Assembly: GCF_014199535.1 (NCBI RefSeq)
Contig: NZ_JACHNV010000001.1
Coordinates: 248,001 to 312,000, forward strand
Length of the DNA stretch: 64,000 nucleotides
Reading direction: 5' to 3'
From: Hymenobacter latericoloratus
Lineage (GTDB): Bacteria; Bacteroidota; Bacteroidia; Cytophagales; Hymenobacteraceae
The first letter of the stretch is position 1. Every line of letters begins with the position of its first letter. Of the stretch, positions 25,711-33,921 are shown piece after piece. The position numbers were made by a program, and so were the translations under genes. Below the pieces are notes generated by a model. That model was not told where the DNA came from. It worked only from the letters and a program-made list of their open reading frames with translations, and did not search any database.

Positions 25711-25815
25711 GCGAAGGCGCGGGCCGGGGTAGTGGCCGGCTTGGGCTTCGCTCTCAGGCGGTTGGCTCCCGATAACTTCGCGCGGTTTTCCGGAACCCAA
25801 GCGCCGTGCGTGTTG

Positions 25816-25823
25816 TATCTTTG
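25816..25823 (+). promoter_or_regulatory. rlmN -7 element, start-codon proximal
   Basis: TATCTTTG only five bases before the rlmN ATG; transcription would start at or next to the start codon, giving a leaderless or near-leaderless mRNA. Confidence 0.55.
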
Positions 25824-25828
25824 CCGCT

Positions 25829-26899
25829 ATGATGATTGACCTGCCCGTAGTTTCCAAGCGCGACATCCGCAAACTCACCCCCGACGAGCTCAAGGCCTTT
25901 ATGGTGGAGCACGGCGAGAAGCCGTTCCGGGCCAAGCAGGTACTGGAGTGGCTGTGGAAAAATACGGCCTCGTCGTTTGAGGAGATGAACAACATTTCCC
26001 TGGCCACGCGCGAGCTGCTGGCCCGGCACTTCGTCATCAACGGCGTGCAGGTGCAGAACTCCCAGCTCTCCAACGACGGTACCATCAAATCGGCTTTCCG
26101 CCTGCATGATGGCAACATTGTGGAGGGCGTGCTCATTCCGCACGACACGCGCATGACGGCCTGCATCAGCTCGCAGGTAGGCTGCTCGCTCACGTGCAAG
26201 TTCTGCGCTACCGGCTACATGGAGCGCAAGCGCAACCTCGACGCGGCCGAAATCTACGACCAGGTGGTGCGCATCCGGGAGCAGTGCGAGAAGCAGTACG
26301 GCACCCCGCTCACCAACATCGTGTACATGGGCATGGGCGAGCCGCTGCTCAACTACGCCAACGTGGTGAAAAGCATTGAGCGCATCACCGCCCCCGACGG
26401 CCTGAACATGGCCCCGCGCCGCATCACCGTCAGCACCGCCGGCATTGCCAAGATGATCAAGAAGCTGGCCGACGACGACGTGAAGGCCAACCTGGCCCTC
26501 TCGCTGCACGCGCCCAACGACACGAAGCGCAACGAAATTATGCCCATCAACGAAGCCAACTCGCTGGCTTCCCTGAAGGACGCGCTGAAGTATTACCACC
26601 AGAAAACCGGTCGCAAAGTAACCTACGAGTACATCGTATTCGAGAGCTTCAACGACACGCTGCAGGACGCCGAGGAGCTGTACCAGATTTCGAAGTGGAT
26701 TCCCTGCAAGGTGAATCTGATCGAGTATAACCCCATCGAAAACGCCGACTACGTAAACACCGCCGACGATAAGCTGATGGCTTTCCACAAGTATCTGGCC
26801 GACCGGGGGGTGCAAACCAACGTGCGCCGCTCGCGCGGCAAGGACATTGACGCCGCCTGCGGACAGCTGGCCGTGAAGGAAAAGGCCGAGGTAGCGTAA
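25829..26899 (+). CDS. rlmN: 23S rRNA/tRNA adenine C2-methyltransferase RlmN
   Basis: 356 residues; a radical-SAM enzyme making m2A at 23S rRNA A2503 and at tRNA A37. It has the CxxxCxxC cluster motif in SLTCKFCATGYME (preceded by ISSQVGC), YMGMGEPLLNYANV, ITVSTAGIAKMIKKLA, LALSLHAPND and the C-terminal RRSRGKDIDAACGQLA with the second catalytic Cys. Two adjacent ATGs (25829 and 25832) are equivalent. The -7 box sits immediately upstream. A perfect 71-base palindrome follows, shared with the convergent neighbour. Confidence 0.97.
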   Translation: MMIDLPVVSKRDIRKLTPDELKAFMVEHGEKPFRAKQVLEWLWKNTASSFEEMNNISLATRELLARHFVINGVQVQNSQLSNDGTIKSAFRLHDGNIVEGVLIPHDTRMTACISSQVGCSLTCKFCATGYMERKRNLDAAEIYDQVVRIREQCEKQYGTPLTNIVYMGMGEPLLNYANVVKSIERITAPDGLNMAPRRITVSTAGIAKMIKKLADDDVKANLALSLHAPNDTKRNEIMPINEANSLASLKDALKYYHQKTGRKVTYEYIVFESFNDTLQDAEELYQISKWIPCKVNLIEYNPIENADYVNTADDKLMAFHKYLADRGVQTNVRRSRGKDIDAACGQLAVKEKAEVA

Positions 26900-26905
26900 G
26901 CGCCC

Positions 26906-26976
26906 GCTACCCCTGCAAAACCCACGAGGCCCTTGGTACCAGGTACCAAGGGCCTCGTGGGTTTTGCAGGGGTAGC
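26906..26976. terminator. 71-base perfect palindrome, bidirectional terminator
   Basis: 35-bp arms (26906-26940 and 26942-26976) with no mismatch around a single central A. It includes AAAACCC and GGGTTTT blocks and lies between the convergent stops of rlmN and the 26981 gene. Confidence 0.85.
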
Positions 26977-26980
26977 AGAT

Positions 26981-27673
26981 TTATTTTTTCGGGGCAAACT
27001 CGGTGAACAGCACAACGGCCTCCGGACAATCGGGAGCCATCAGGGCCGAAAGCTTCATGCCAATGGATTTCATGCGTTCCGCATCCAGGAATACATCGGC
27101 GCCATAATACTTTGTCAGCTCCTGCGCTGAGGCTTTGAGATTTTTCTGGAAAGCCTGGGTAAGCGCCTCCCGCCGCTTCTCGGTCGGGAGCTTTTTCAGC
27201 TCCGCAACGCGGGGCTGCAAGTCGCGGCACATGGCCGTTGCAACGGGCTTGAGCACCTTGGCTTCTTCGGGGCTGATCGGTTGCTGCTTGCTTAACTGCT
27301 CGCCACCCAGGCGCAGCAGCAGCGGGTGGCTCACGGGACAGTCGCGCAGCATAACCGCGCCCACCTTCCGGCCTAGCTGCTCTCCGTACGCACGCGAATT
27401 AGGGCCTGCCGCTGTAATCTGAGCTATAATTTCCTCATCGCCCAGCGCCACCTTGGTGAAAAGCCGCACAAAGAGCTGCTTGGCTTGATCAGAGGACAAG
27501 GTTTGCAACGACTTTTTCTGGTCTTCCAGCTTCAGGTCCTCGCAGATCTGGGTCGCCACGCGTTGGGCCAGGCGCCGATCCTGGGCGGTGTCGGCGGCGG
27601 TTTGCGCTGCCACCCGGCCCGCGGTGATGTACAAGCTCAGAAGCAATACAGCACGAAGAATAGTAGTTTTCAT
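26981..27673 (-). CDS. Secreted protein with two internally duplicated Cys-containing domains
   Basis: 230 residues with a signal peptide (MKTTILRAVLLLSLYITAGRVAAQ). The mature part consists of two helical repeats: VATQICEDL (Cys44) to LRDCP (Cys112) and VATAMCRDL (Cys149) to APDCP (Cys216). The Cys pairs are spaced 68 and 67 residues, so each repeat probably carries one disulfide in the periplasm or outside. Family not recognised. A TATCTTTA box ends four bases before the ATG. Confidence 0.7.
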   Translation of the reverse strand: MKTTILRAVLLLSLYITAGRVAAQTAADTAQDRRLAQRVATQICEDLKLEDQKKSLQTLSSDQAKQLFVRLFTKVALGDEEIIAQITAAGPNSRAYGEQLGRKVGAVMLRDCPVSHPLLLRLGGEQLSKQQPISPEEAKVLKPVATAMCRDLQPRVAELKKLPTEKRREALTQAFQKNLKASAQELTKYYGADVFLDAERMKSIGMKLSALMAPDCPEAVVLFTEFAPKK

Positions 27674-27752
27674 GCAGTAAAGATACTGGCCGGCTCAACA
27701 GTAACCCAACGTTTGGGCTGTTGCTGAATGCGCCAGTACTGCCGGCTGGGGC

Positions 27753-28721
27753 CTACTTTTTCCAGCGGCCCTCGGCGCGGGGCCGCCCGGTGCTGATTTC
27801 CTCCTTGGTTTCGCCCTCGGGCACTTCGCGGGTTTCAATGCGCACGGCATGGGCCTTGGGCTGGACCTTTTGCCCGAAAGCATCGGCAAACTCCTGGGTA
27901 AACTCAGCCCCGAAAAAGATGATGAGGGAGGAATAGTTTACCCACAGCAGCAGCACAATGGCCGAGCCCGCCGCGCCAAACGCCGAGCCGGGGTCAGACT
28001 GCGCAATGTAGAAGGCAATCAGGTACTTGCCCACCAAAAACAGTAGGGCCGTAATGACGGCGCCAATGCCCACGTCGCGCCACCGGATGATGGCGTCGGG
28101 CAGGAAGCGGTAAATCAGGCCAAAGAGCAAGGAGGTGATAAAGAGAGAAAGGGCGAAATCAATCAGGTGAATAAAGATGACGGCCACTTCCGGAAACCAG
28201 GCTTGCAGCTGGTCGGTAAACACGCTGAGCATGGCGCTAATCACGAAGGAAATCAGCAGCAGCAGGGCCACGCTCAGAATCAGGCCGAAGGACAGAAGCC
28301 GGTCGCGGACGAACTGCCAGACACCGTTGCGCGGCTTCACCTTCAGGTTCCAGATGTCGTTGATACTTTCCTGCAGGGTCACGAAGAAGGTAGTAGCCGC
28401 AAACACCAGCGTGCCGATACCGATGATGGAAGCCACGCCGCTTTTCTGCTGCTTGGTAAACTCGGCAATGGAATCCTGCAGAAACTTAGCCGAATCGGCC
28501 CCCAAAAATCCGCGCATCTGCCCGTAAATCTGGCCCGTTACGGCCTCGGCCCCGTAGATGGAGCTGGCCACCGTAATGACGATGAGCAGCAAAGGCGGCA
28601 AGGAGAAAACAGTGTAGTACGACAACGCCGCCGCGTGCCGGAACGAGTTGTTGACCATGAACTCACTGGCGGTGGTCTTGAGGATGTTGAAAATGTCGGA
28701 AAGACGGTAGTGCGTGGCCAT
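27753..28721 (-). CDS. YihY/virulence factor BrkB family membrane protein
   Basis: 322 residues, inner membrane, about six helices. Family features are HAAALSYYTVFSLPPLLLIVITVASSIYGAEAV near the N-terminus, the soluble helical stretch with LQDSIAEF and a later LLWVNYSSLIIFFGAEFTQEFADAFG. Once called RNase BN, the family's real function is unsettled. The C-terminal tail is polar and basic (EISTGRPRAEGRWKK). Monocistronic as far as spacing shows. Confidence 0.92.
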   Translation of the reverse strand: MATHYRLSDIFNILKTTASEFMVNNSFRHAAALSYYTVFSLPPLLLIVITVASSIYGAEAVTGQIYGQMRGFLGADSAKFLQDSIAEFTKQQKSGVASIIGIGTLVFAATTFFVTLQESINDIWNLKVKPRNGVWQFVRDRLLSFGLILSVALLLLISFVISAMLSVFTDQLQAWFPEVAVIFIHLIDFALSLFITSLLFGLIYRFLPDAIIRWRDVGIGAVITALLFLVGKYLIAFYIAQSDPGSAFGAAGSAIVLLLWVNYSSLIIFFGAEFTQEFADAFGQKVQPKAHAVRIETREVPEGETKEEISTGRPRAEGRWKK

Positions 28722-28874
28722 AAGGCGAGGGTTTCGGAGGGGAAAGCTGGAGGTAGTACGCGCCGGAGCGAAGCGGCGTTCTGGTTGCCAGGCAATTCCA
28801 GCCGATTCGCGGGCGGCGCAGGCTGCCTTGCTGCGCTTGGGGGTAGTTGTGTTTCAGGCAGTAAGGTGCCGCCG

Positions 28875-29606
28875 CTACCCCTTGGTAAGAACCCAGGTGA
28901 GCAGCTCAATGGGGGCTTCGCGCAGCGCTGCCGCCAGCTCCGCATCGTCCGTGAACTGCAGCTGGTGCAGTACCGTAGCCTCCACACTCACGATGAATTG
29001 CTTGTCGCGGAAGGGCCAGGGCTGCACGCGCACCGGCCCTTCCGGCTCCGGGCGCAGCACCTGGTAGCCTTGCCCATCGGGGCCCTGGTAGATTTCCAGA
29101 GCCCGCCCCATTTCCGGCAGCTCGTGGCGGCACAGAATCAGGCTGAGCCGGTCGCACCAGTGCAGCAAGGTATAGGCCCGCTGCGCATCAGCTTTCTTGA
29201 TTTGTAGCTCCCGCAACCAGCGTTTCTGGCTGGCCTGCTGCTCATCCAGAAAGGCGTCGGTTTCTGCTTTCTGTCCGCGTAGGCTCTCGTACAGGGTGCT
29301 CAGGTGCAGGCTGGTGAGGAGGCTGCGCCAACGCCCCTGGAAGCGAGCCGCTTTCATGACGCCAGTAGCCTGCTCCAGCGAAAACTCCTTCATGGTGAAG
29401 TTGGCCGGCGCCCCGGCCGGGGTCAAGCCGTAGTGTCCGTCCCAGCTCTGCTGCTCGTCGTCGTGCTGGGCGGCGGCGGCCAGCAGGCCTACCCATTGGT
29501 CGCAGGGTAGGAAGGCGGGCCACTGGTGCAGCAGCTGGGCCGCCAGCAGGGCGTGGGCTTGCTGATAGATAATCTGCCAGCCGGTGGGGACGTGGTTTAC
29601 AATCAT
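28875..29606 (-). CDS. DUF3891 family protein
   Basis: 243 residues from MIVNHVPTGWQIIYQQAHALLA, which matches the DUF3891 N-terminus. It contains AAAQHDDEQQSWDGHYGLTPAG (His/Asp rich, possibly metal binding) and TLLHWCDRLSLILCRHELPE, resembling an HD-like all-helical hydrolase arrangement, though function is not established. The frame is open to 29687, but the chosen start gives the family N-terminus. The upstream 50 bases contain CGCAGAGG-type repeat words. Confidence 0.8.
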   Translation of the reverse strand: MIVNHVPTGWQIIYQQAHALLAAQLLHQWPAFLPCDQWVGLLAAAAQHDDEQQSWDGHYGLTPAGAPANFTMKEFSLEQATGVMKAARFQGRWRSLLTSLHLSTLYESLRGQKAETDAFLDEQQASQKRWLRELQIKKADAQRAYTLLHWCDRLSLILCRHELPEMGRALEIYQGPDGQGYQVLRPEPEGPVRVQPWPFRDKQFIVSVEATVLHQLQFTDDAELAAALREAPIELLTWVLTKG

Positions 29607-29685
29607 ATAAACAGTCAGTATCGGGGTTCCCGCAGAGGAACGCAGAGCAAACGCAGAGGTTCGCGGAGAGCAGGGGGTAGCAAGC

Positions 29686-29713
29686 AAAACGCCCTACCGG
29701 GAGGGGTAGGGCG
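29686..29713 (-). terminator. Intrinsic terminator of tdh
   Basis: 9-bp stem CGCCCTACC / GGTAGGGCG, 30 bases past the tdh stop, running into TTTT on the minus strand. Confidence 0.75.
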
Positions 29714-29743
29714 CGTGCGAGGGGTAGTCGAAAAAGGTGAAAC

Positions 29744-30736
29744 CTACTTCAGCACCAGGGCTTCCTTCAGGTGCAGGAGCATGTCGTCGGTCATGCGGTG
29801 CAGATCGAACTGGGGCTGCCAGCCCCAGTCCTGGCGGGCCTGGGTGTCGTCGATGCTGGCGGGCCAGGAGTCAGCTATTTGCTGGCGGGCATCGGGCTGG
29901 TAGCTCACCTCAAACTCGGGGTAGTGGCGCTGGATGCTGGCCGTAATTTCGCTGGGGCAGAAGCTCATGGCACCCAGGTTGTAGGAGCTGCGCACTTTAA
30001 TGGCCTTGGCAGGAGCGTGCATCAGGTCGAGGGTAGCCTTCAGCGCGTCGGGCATGTACATCATGGGCAGGTAGGTTTCCTCGGAGAGGAAGCACTCGTA
30101 GCCCTGGCCCGCTACGGCTTTGTGGTAGATGTCCACAGCGTAATCGGTGGTGCCGCCGCCGGGCAGGCTCTTGTAGCCAATGAGGCCGGGGTAGCGCAAG
30201 CTGCGCACATCCAGCCCGTGCTTGCGGAAATACCACTCGCACCACTGCTCGCCGGCCAGCTTGCTGATGCCATACACCGTGTTGGGGTTCATGACGGTGA
30301 GCTGGGGCGTGTTCTGGCGAGGCGTATCGGGCCCGAATACGGCAATAGAGCTGGGCCAGTACACCTGCTTCACGCCCAAATCCACGGCCGCATCCAGCAC
30401 ATGAAACAGGCCATCCATATTCAGCTGCCAGCCAAACTTGGGGTTCTTTTCAGCCGTAGCCGACAGCAGGGCCGCCAAATGGTACACCTGCTTGGGCTTG
30501 TACTGCCGAATAACTTCTTCCAAACGGTTTTTATCCAGCACATCCAGCAGCTCAAATGGTCCGGCCTGCGCGGTTTCTTCGTCCTTGGGCGCGCGCACAT
30601 CGGCGGCCACCACGTTGGAAGCACCATAGATCTGGCGCAGCTCGTGGGTAAGCTCTAGGCCGAGCTGTCCGCCGGCGCCAATAACAAGGATGGTGTCGCC
30701 GCTGGGGGTAGCGGCCGAGGTGCTGGAGGTGTCCAT
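29744..30736 (-). CDS. tdh: L-threonine 3-dehydrogenase, SDR (epimerase-like) type
   Basis: 330 residues; oxidises L-threonine with NAD+ to 2-amino-3-ketobutyrate. It is the short-chain-dehydrogenase form, not the zinc medium-chain form: Rossmann motif VIGAGGQLGLELTHEL, YHLAALLSATAEKNP, PSSIAVFGPDTP (catalytic Ser region) and TVYGISKLAGEQW (YxxxK). The product is split by Kbl, whose gene lies 1.7 kb away on the other strand. The start at 30736 is chosen because a TATCTTTG promoter box lies just upstream (30774-30781), inside the longer frame. Confidence 0.92.
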   Translation of the reverse strand: MDTSSTSAATPSGDTILVIGAGGQLGLELTHELRQIYGASNVVAADVRAPKDEETAQAGPFELLDVLDKNRLEEVIRQYKPKQVYHLAALLSATAEKNPKFGWQLNMDGLFHVLDAAVDLGVKQVYWPSSIAVFGPDTPRQNTPQLTVMNPNTVYGISKLAGEQWCEWYFRKHGLDVRSLRYPGLIGYKSLPGGGTTDYAVDIYHKAVAGQGYECFLSEETYLPMMYMPDALKATLDLMHAPAKAIKVRSSYNLGAMSFCPSEITASIQRHYPEFEVSYQPDARQQIADSWPASIDDTQARQDWGWQPQFDLHRMTDDMLLHLKEALVLK

Positions 30737-30773
30737 TCGGGGGTGGTTGAAGGGTAGGGGGTGGATGGGGCTG

Positions 30774-30781
30774 CAAAGATA
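30774..30781 (-). promoter_or_regulatory. tdh -7 element
   Basis: TATCTTTG on the minus strand, 37 bases upstream of the tdh ATG; it lies inside the longer open frame and so supports the shorter start. Confidence 0.55.
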
Positions 30782-30881
30782 ACTGAGCCGAATGGTTCTG
30801 GCAGGATGGCGCCGCGAGGAAAGTAGCCCAGACAACCCGCTGGCCACTTTCAGTATCTTCTGACCAATTATTCTTCTGCTT

Positions 30882-31961
30882 ATGTGTCGCTGCCTTCTAC
30901 TTTCTACTCTGCTCTATCTGTTCATGCTCTCCTCAGCCCGGGCCCAGCCGGCTACCCCCATCGTGTACCGTAACCTGGTGATGGAAGGTGGCGGCATCCG
31001 GGGCATTGCCTATGGCGGGGCACTGCAGGAGCTGGAGGAGCGCGGGGTGTTAGCCGGGCTGCGCCGGGTAGGCGGCACCTCGGCCGGGGCTATTCAGGCG
31101 GCGCTGCTGGCGGTAGGCTATTCAGCGCAGGAAATACAGGGGGTAGTGAACAACACGCCAGTGCAACGCCTCAACGATGGGCGGCTGATGTTTTTCGGAG
31201 GCAGCACCCGCCTCATTAAGCAGTACGGCTGGTACCGCGGCGACGAGTTTTCGCGCTACCTGAGCGAGCTAGTCGCCCGCAAAACCCAGCGCCCCGACCT
31301 CACCTTGGGCCAGTTGCACGCCCTAGCTCAGGAGGAGCCTACCCGTTACCGCGACCTGTACACCACCGGCACCAACCTCACCACCCAGCGCATGCAGGTG
31401 TTCAGCTACGAAAGCCACCCCGACATGCGCGTGGCCGACGCCGTGCGCATTAGCATGAGCATTCCGCTCTACTTCCGGGCCGTGCTGCTCGATGAGCAGG
31501 GTCACGTAGTACGCCGCCCCACCAAAGGCCAGGAGGTGGAGGTGCTGGTAGATGGGGGCTTGCTGGCGAATTACCCGATTAATTTATTTGACCACCCGCG
31601 CTACCTGGCAGTTGGTGCCGCACCGGCCGCTGCCCTGCCTACCCCCACTACGTTCGTAAACCCCGAAACCCTGGGCCTGCGCCTCGACCGGGCCGAGCAG
31701 ATTGCTTATGATACCCAGCCCGGCGGCCGGCAGCAACTAGCTCCCTACCCCATCCAAGACTTCGGATCCTACGTGGGGGCGCTCTACACGCTGGCCTTGG
31801 AAAACCTCAACCCCACGCAGCCGGAGGACTGGCCCCGCACCATCAGCATCAATACCCTCGGCTTCAACCCGAAAATCAAGCGCATGTCGGAGGCGCAGAA
31901 GCGGCAGTTGATGGAAAGTGGGAGAGTAGGCGCGCAGGCGTTTTTCGAGCGGAAGAAGTGA
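30882..31961 (+). CDS. Patatin-like phospholipase, exported
   Basis: 359 residues. A short signal peptide (MCRCLLLSTLLYLFMLSSARAQ) is followed by a complete patatin domain: oxyanion-hole GGGIRGIAYGG, nucleophile elbow GGTSAGAIQ (G-x-S-x-G) and the Asp of the dyad in LVDGGLLANYPI (DGG). It is expected to hydrolyse acyl groups from lipids outside the cytoplasm. The C-terminal 120 residues are unassigned. No type V (beta-barrel) domain is fused. It is divergent from tdh. Confidence 0.9.
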   Translation: MCRCLLLSTLLYLFMLSSARAQPATPIVYRNLVMEGGGIRGIAYGGALQELEERGVLAGLRRVGGTSAGAIQAALLAVGYSAQEIQGVVNNTPVQRLNDGRLMFFGGSTRLIKQYGWYRGDEFSRYLSELVARKTQRPDLTLGQLHALAQEEPTRYRDLYTTGTNLTTQRMQVFSYESHPDMRVADAVRISMSIPLYFRAVLLDEQGHVVRRPTKGQEVEVLVDGGLLANYPINLFDHPRYLAVGAAPAAALPTPTTFVNPETLGLRLDRAEQIAYDTQPGGRQQLAPYPIQDFGSYVGALYTLALENLNPTQPEDWPRTISINTLGFNPKIKRMSEAQKRQLMESGRVGAQAFFERKK

Positions 31962-32008
31962 GCCCCGCTTGGAAGTGGACGGGCGCAGAGCAACTTTTTT
32001 TCTAAAAG

Positions 32009-32041
32009 TCGTATGTTTGTATGCGTCTGACAGACATACGA
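32009..32041 (+). promoter_or_regulatory. Orphan promoter with overlapping inverted repeat
   Basis: TATGTTTG at 32012-32019 matches TAnnTTTG and is embedded in an inverted repeat TCGTATGT / ACATACGA (32009-32016 / 32034-32041), which could be an operator. No annotated neighbour explains it. See the small ORF and terminator downstream. Confidence 0.45.
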
Positions 32042-32099
32042 TTTGCCAGACAAACAAACGGCGGCCAGGGCCGAAGCCCCAACCGCCGCCATCCTACGG

Positions 32100-32264
32100 A
32101 TGTCCGAGCCAGTGGCTTACCACGGCCCGGATTGCTCCTGCTACGGCTGCTTTGCACAACTCCAGCAAAACGCGGAACCCACCGGCTTGGCCGGCACGTT
32201 TCTTTTTCGCACGCTTACCCATCTTCGTTCGGGAGTTAGGGTGCTTTACTCACCCACTTCCTGA
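32100..32264 (+). CDS. Possible small Cys-containing protein in an orphan unit
   Basis: 54 codons: MSEPVAYHGPDCSCYGCFAQ then a less regular tail. C-x-C-x-x-C in the first third could bind metal. It lies between an orphan promoter (32012-32019) and a good terminator whose stem starts at the stop codon (32263-32302). The transcript itself may matter more than the peptide: a regulatory RNA of about 280 bases is equally possible. The 494-base gap 31962-32455 holds nothing else except a repeat-like stretch at the kbl start. Confidence 0.35.
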   Translation: MSEPVAYHGPDCSCYGCFAQLQQNAEPTGLAGTFLFRTLTHLRSGVRVLYSPTS

Positions 32265-32302
32265 AGCCCCGACAGTTCGCACCTGCCGGGGCTTCGTCTT
32301 TT
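32263..32302 (+). terminator. Terminator of the orphan unit
   Basis: 9-bp stem GAAGCCCCG / CGGGGCTTC, 15-base loop, followed by GTCTTTTC. Confidence 0.65.
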
Positions 32303-32406
32303 CACAAACGACGCGTTGGCGGGGTGACAACCGTGCGAATAAGGTAAAGGTAAAAGATGTTCGGTGCCGAAAGCGGCATGCAGTGGAGCCGTGCGCGCCG
32401 GCGTGT

Positions 32407-32414
32407 TACCTTTG
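32407..32414 (+). promoter_or_regulatory. kbl -7 element
   Basis: TACCTTTG, perfect match, 41 bases upstream of the kbl ATG. It supports the start at 32456 over the longer frame from 32357. Confidence 0.6.
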
Positions 32415-32455
32415 TTTACCCCACTCATCAGTTCACTGTCTCACTAGTTCACCTC

Positions 32456-33703
32456 ATGTACACCACCCTCCAGCCGGACCTCGAAAAGCAGCTTCAGGAA
32501 ATTAAGGATGCGGGCCTCTACAAAAAGGAGCGCGTAATTACCTCGCCCCAGGGCGCCGAAATTGAAACCACCGAGGCCGGTGAAGTGCTAAACTTCTGCG
32601 CCAACAACTACCTGGGGTTGTCGTCGCACCCGGAGGTAGTGCGGGCCGCCAAGGAAGCCATTGACACCCACGGCTACGGCATGTCGTCGGTGCGCTTTAT
32701 CTGCGGCACCCAGGACATTCATAAGCAGCTGGAGCAGAAGCTGGCCGAGTTTCTGGGCACCGAGGATACCATTCTGTACGCGGCAGCTTTTGATGCCAAC
32801 GGCGGCGTGTTCGAGCCCCTGTTCAACGAGCAGGACGCCATTATCTCCGACGCTCTGAATCACGCTTCCATTATTGATGGCGTGCGCCTGTGCAAGGCCC
32901 AGCGTTACCGCTACGCCCACAACGACATGCAAGACCTGGAAAAGCAGCTCCAGGACGCCGTAGCCAAAGGCACCCGCCACCGCATCATCGTGACGGATGG
33001 CTCGTTCTCTATGGACGGTACCATCGCCCAGCTTGACAAAATCTGCGACCTGGCCGACAAGTACCAGGCACTGGTAATGATTGACGAGTGCCACAGCATG
33101 GGTTTCCTCGGCAAAACCGGCCGCGGCACCCACGAGTACCGCAACGCCATGGGCCGCGTGGATATCATTACCGGCACGCTCGGCAAAGCCCTCGGTGGGG
33201 CTATGGGTGGCTTTACCTCGGGCCGCAAAGAAATTATTGACATGCTGCGTCAGCGCAGTCGTCCCTACCTGTTCAGCAACACCCTGGCCCCAGCTATTGT
33301 GGGTGCCTCGCTGCGGGTGCTGGAGCTGCTCACGGAAAGCACCGAGCTGCGCGACCGGCTGGAAGAAAACACCAAATACTTCCGCGCCAAGATGACGGAA
33401 GCCGGCTTCGACATCAAGCCCGGCGAGCACCCCATCGTGCCCGTAATGCTCTACGATGCCAAGCTCAGCCAGGAGTTTGCCGCCAAAATGCTCGAAAAAG
33501 GCATCTACGTAGTGGGTTTCTACTACCCCGTAGTGCCCCAGGGCCAGGCCCGCATCCGGGTGCAGCTCTCCGCCGCCCACACCCGCGAGCATCTGGATAA
33601 GGCCATCAACGCCTTTATTGAGGTAGGCCGCGAGCTGGGCACCATCAAGGAGCCCTCGGCCCAGCAGCCAGAGGCAGGTCAGGTAGTGCAGAACACGCCC
33701 TGA
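32456..33703 (+). CDS. kbl: 2-amino-3-ketobutyrate CoA ligase (glycine C-acetyltransferase)
   Basis: 415 residues; PLP enzyme of the alpha-oxoamine synthase family, cleaving 2-amino-3-ketobutyrate with CoA into glycine and acetyl-CoA, the second step after threonine dehydrogenase (tdh at 29744). Motifs: [56 protein letters not shown] (PLP Asp) and [15 protein letters not shown] with the Schiff-base Lys. The C-terminal tail (about 20 residues, Gln/Ala rich) extends past the usual end. A terminator follows. Confidence 0.95.
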   Translation: MYTTLQPDLEKQLQEIKDAGLYKKERVITSPQGAEIETTEAGEVLNFCANNYLGLSSHPEVVRAAKEAIDTHGYGMSSVRFICGTQDIHKQLEQKLAEFLGTEDTILYAAAFDANGGVFEPLFNEQDAIISDALNHASIIDGVRLCKAQRYRYAHNDMQDLEKQLQDAVAKGTRHRIIVTDGSFSMDGTIAQLDKICDLADKYQALVMIDECHSMGFLGKTGRGTHEYRNAMGRVDIITGTLGKALGGAMGGFTSGRKEIIDMLRQRSRPYLFSNTLAPAIVGASLRVLELLTESTELRDRLEENTKYFRAKMTEAGFDIKPGEHPIVPVMLYDAKLSQEFAAKMLEKGIYVVGFYYPVVPQGQARIRVQLSAAHTREHLDKAINAFIEVGRELGTIKEPSAQQPEAGQVVQNTP

Positions 33704-33729
33704 GCTACCGCCGCTAAGTAGAAAATTCG

Positions 33730-33760
33730 AAGGCCCGCCGAAGTTTCGGCGGGCCTTTTT
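33730..33760 (+). terminator. Intrinsic terminator of kbl
   Basis: 13-bp perfect stem AAGGCCCGCCGAA / TTCGGCGGGCCTT with a 2-base spacer and T5 tail, 27 bases past the stop. Confidence 0.95.
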
Positions 33761-33897
33761 ATTGCAAGTAAAACCACTGGTGCAGAACAGACTCTGCGCT
33801 AGTCGACCTTCTTAAATGCATGGGAGTTATAGGGCAAGAAAAAGAACAGTTTGCTCTGCAGAAGACTATGAAGTTGAGTTATATATATAAAATTATA

Positions 33898-33911
33898 TGT
33901 TTATATAAACA
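33898..33911. promoter_or_regulatory. AT-rich 14-bp perfect palindrome upstream of the DUF4386 gene
   Basis: TGTTTATATAAACA, 11 bases before the ATG, in a short AT-rich island (33870-33911). It has the form of a dimeric-regulator binding site. Confidence 0.4.
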
Positions 33912-33921
33912 ACTCACTCTG

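Noticed and set aside
28167..29207. 346-codon plus-strand frame
   Set aside because: Lies antisense to the YihY/BrkB and DUF3891 genes; composition is typical of a shadow frame in GC-rich DNA (His/Gln/Gly rich, no domain).
32588..33592. 334-codon minus-strand frame
   Set aside because: Antisense to kbl; shadow frame.
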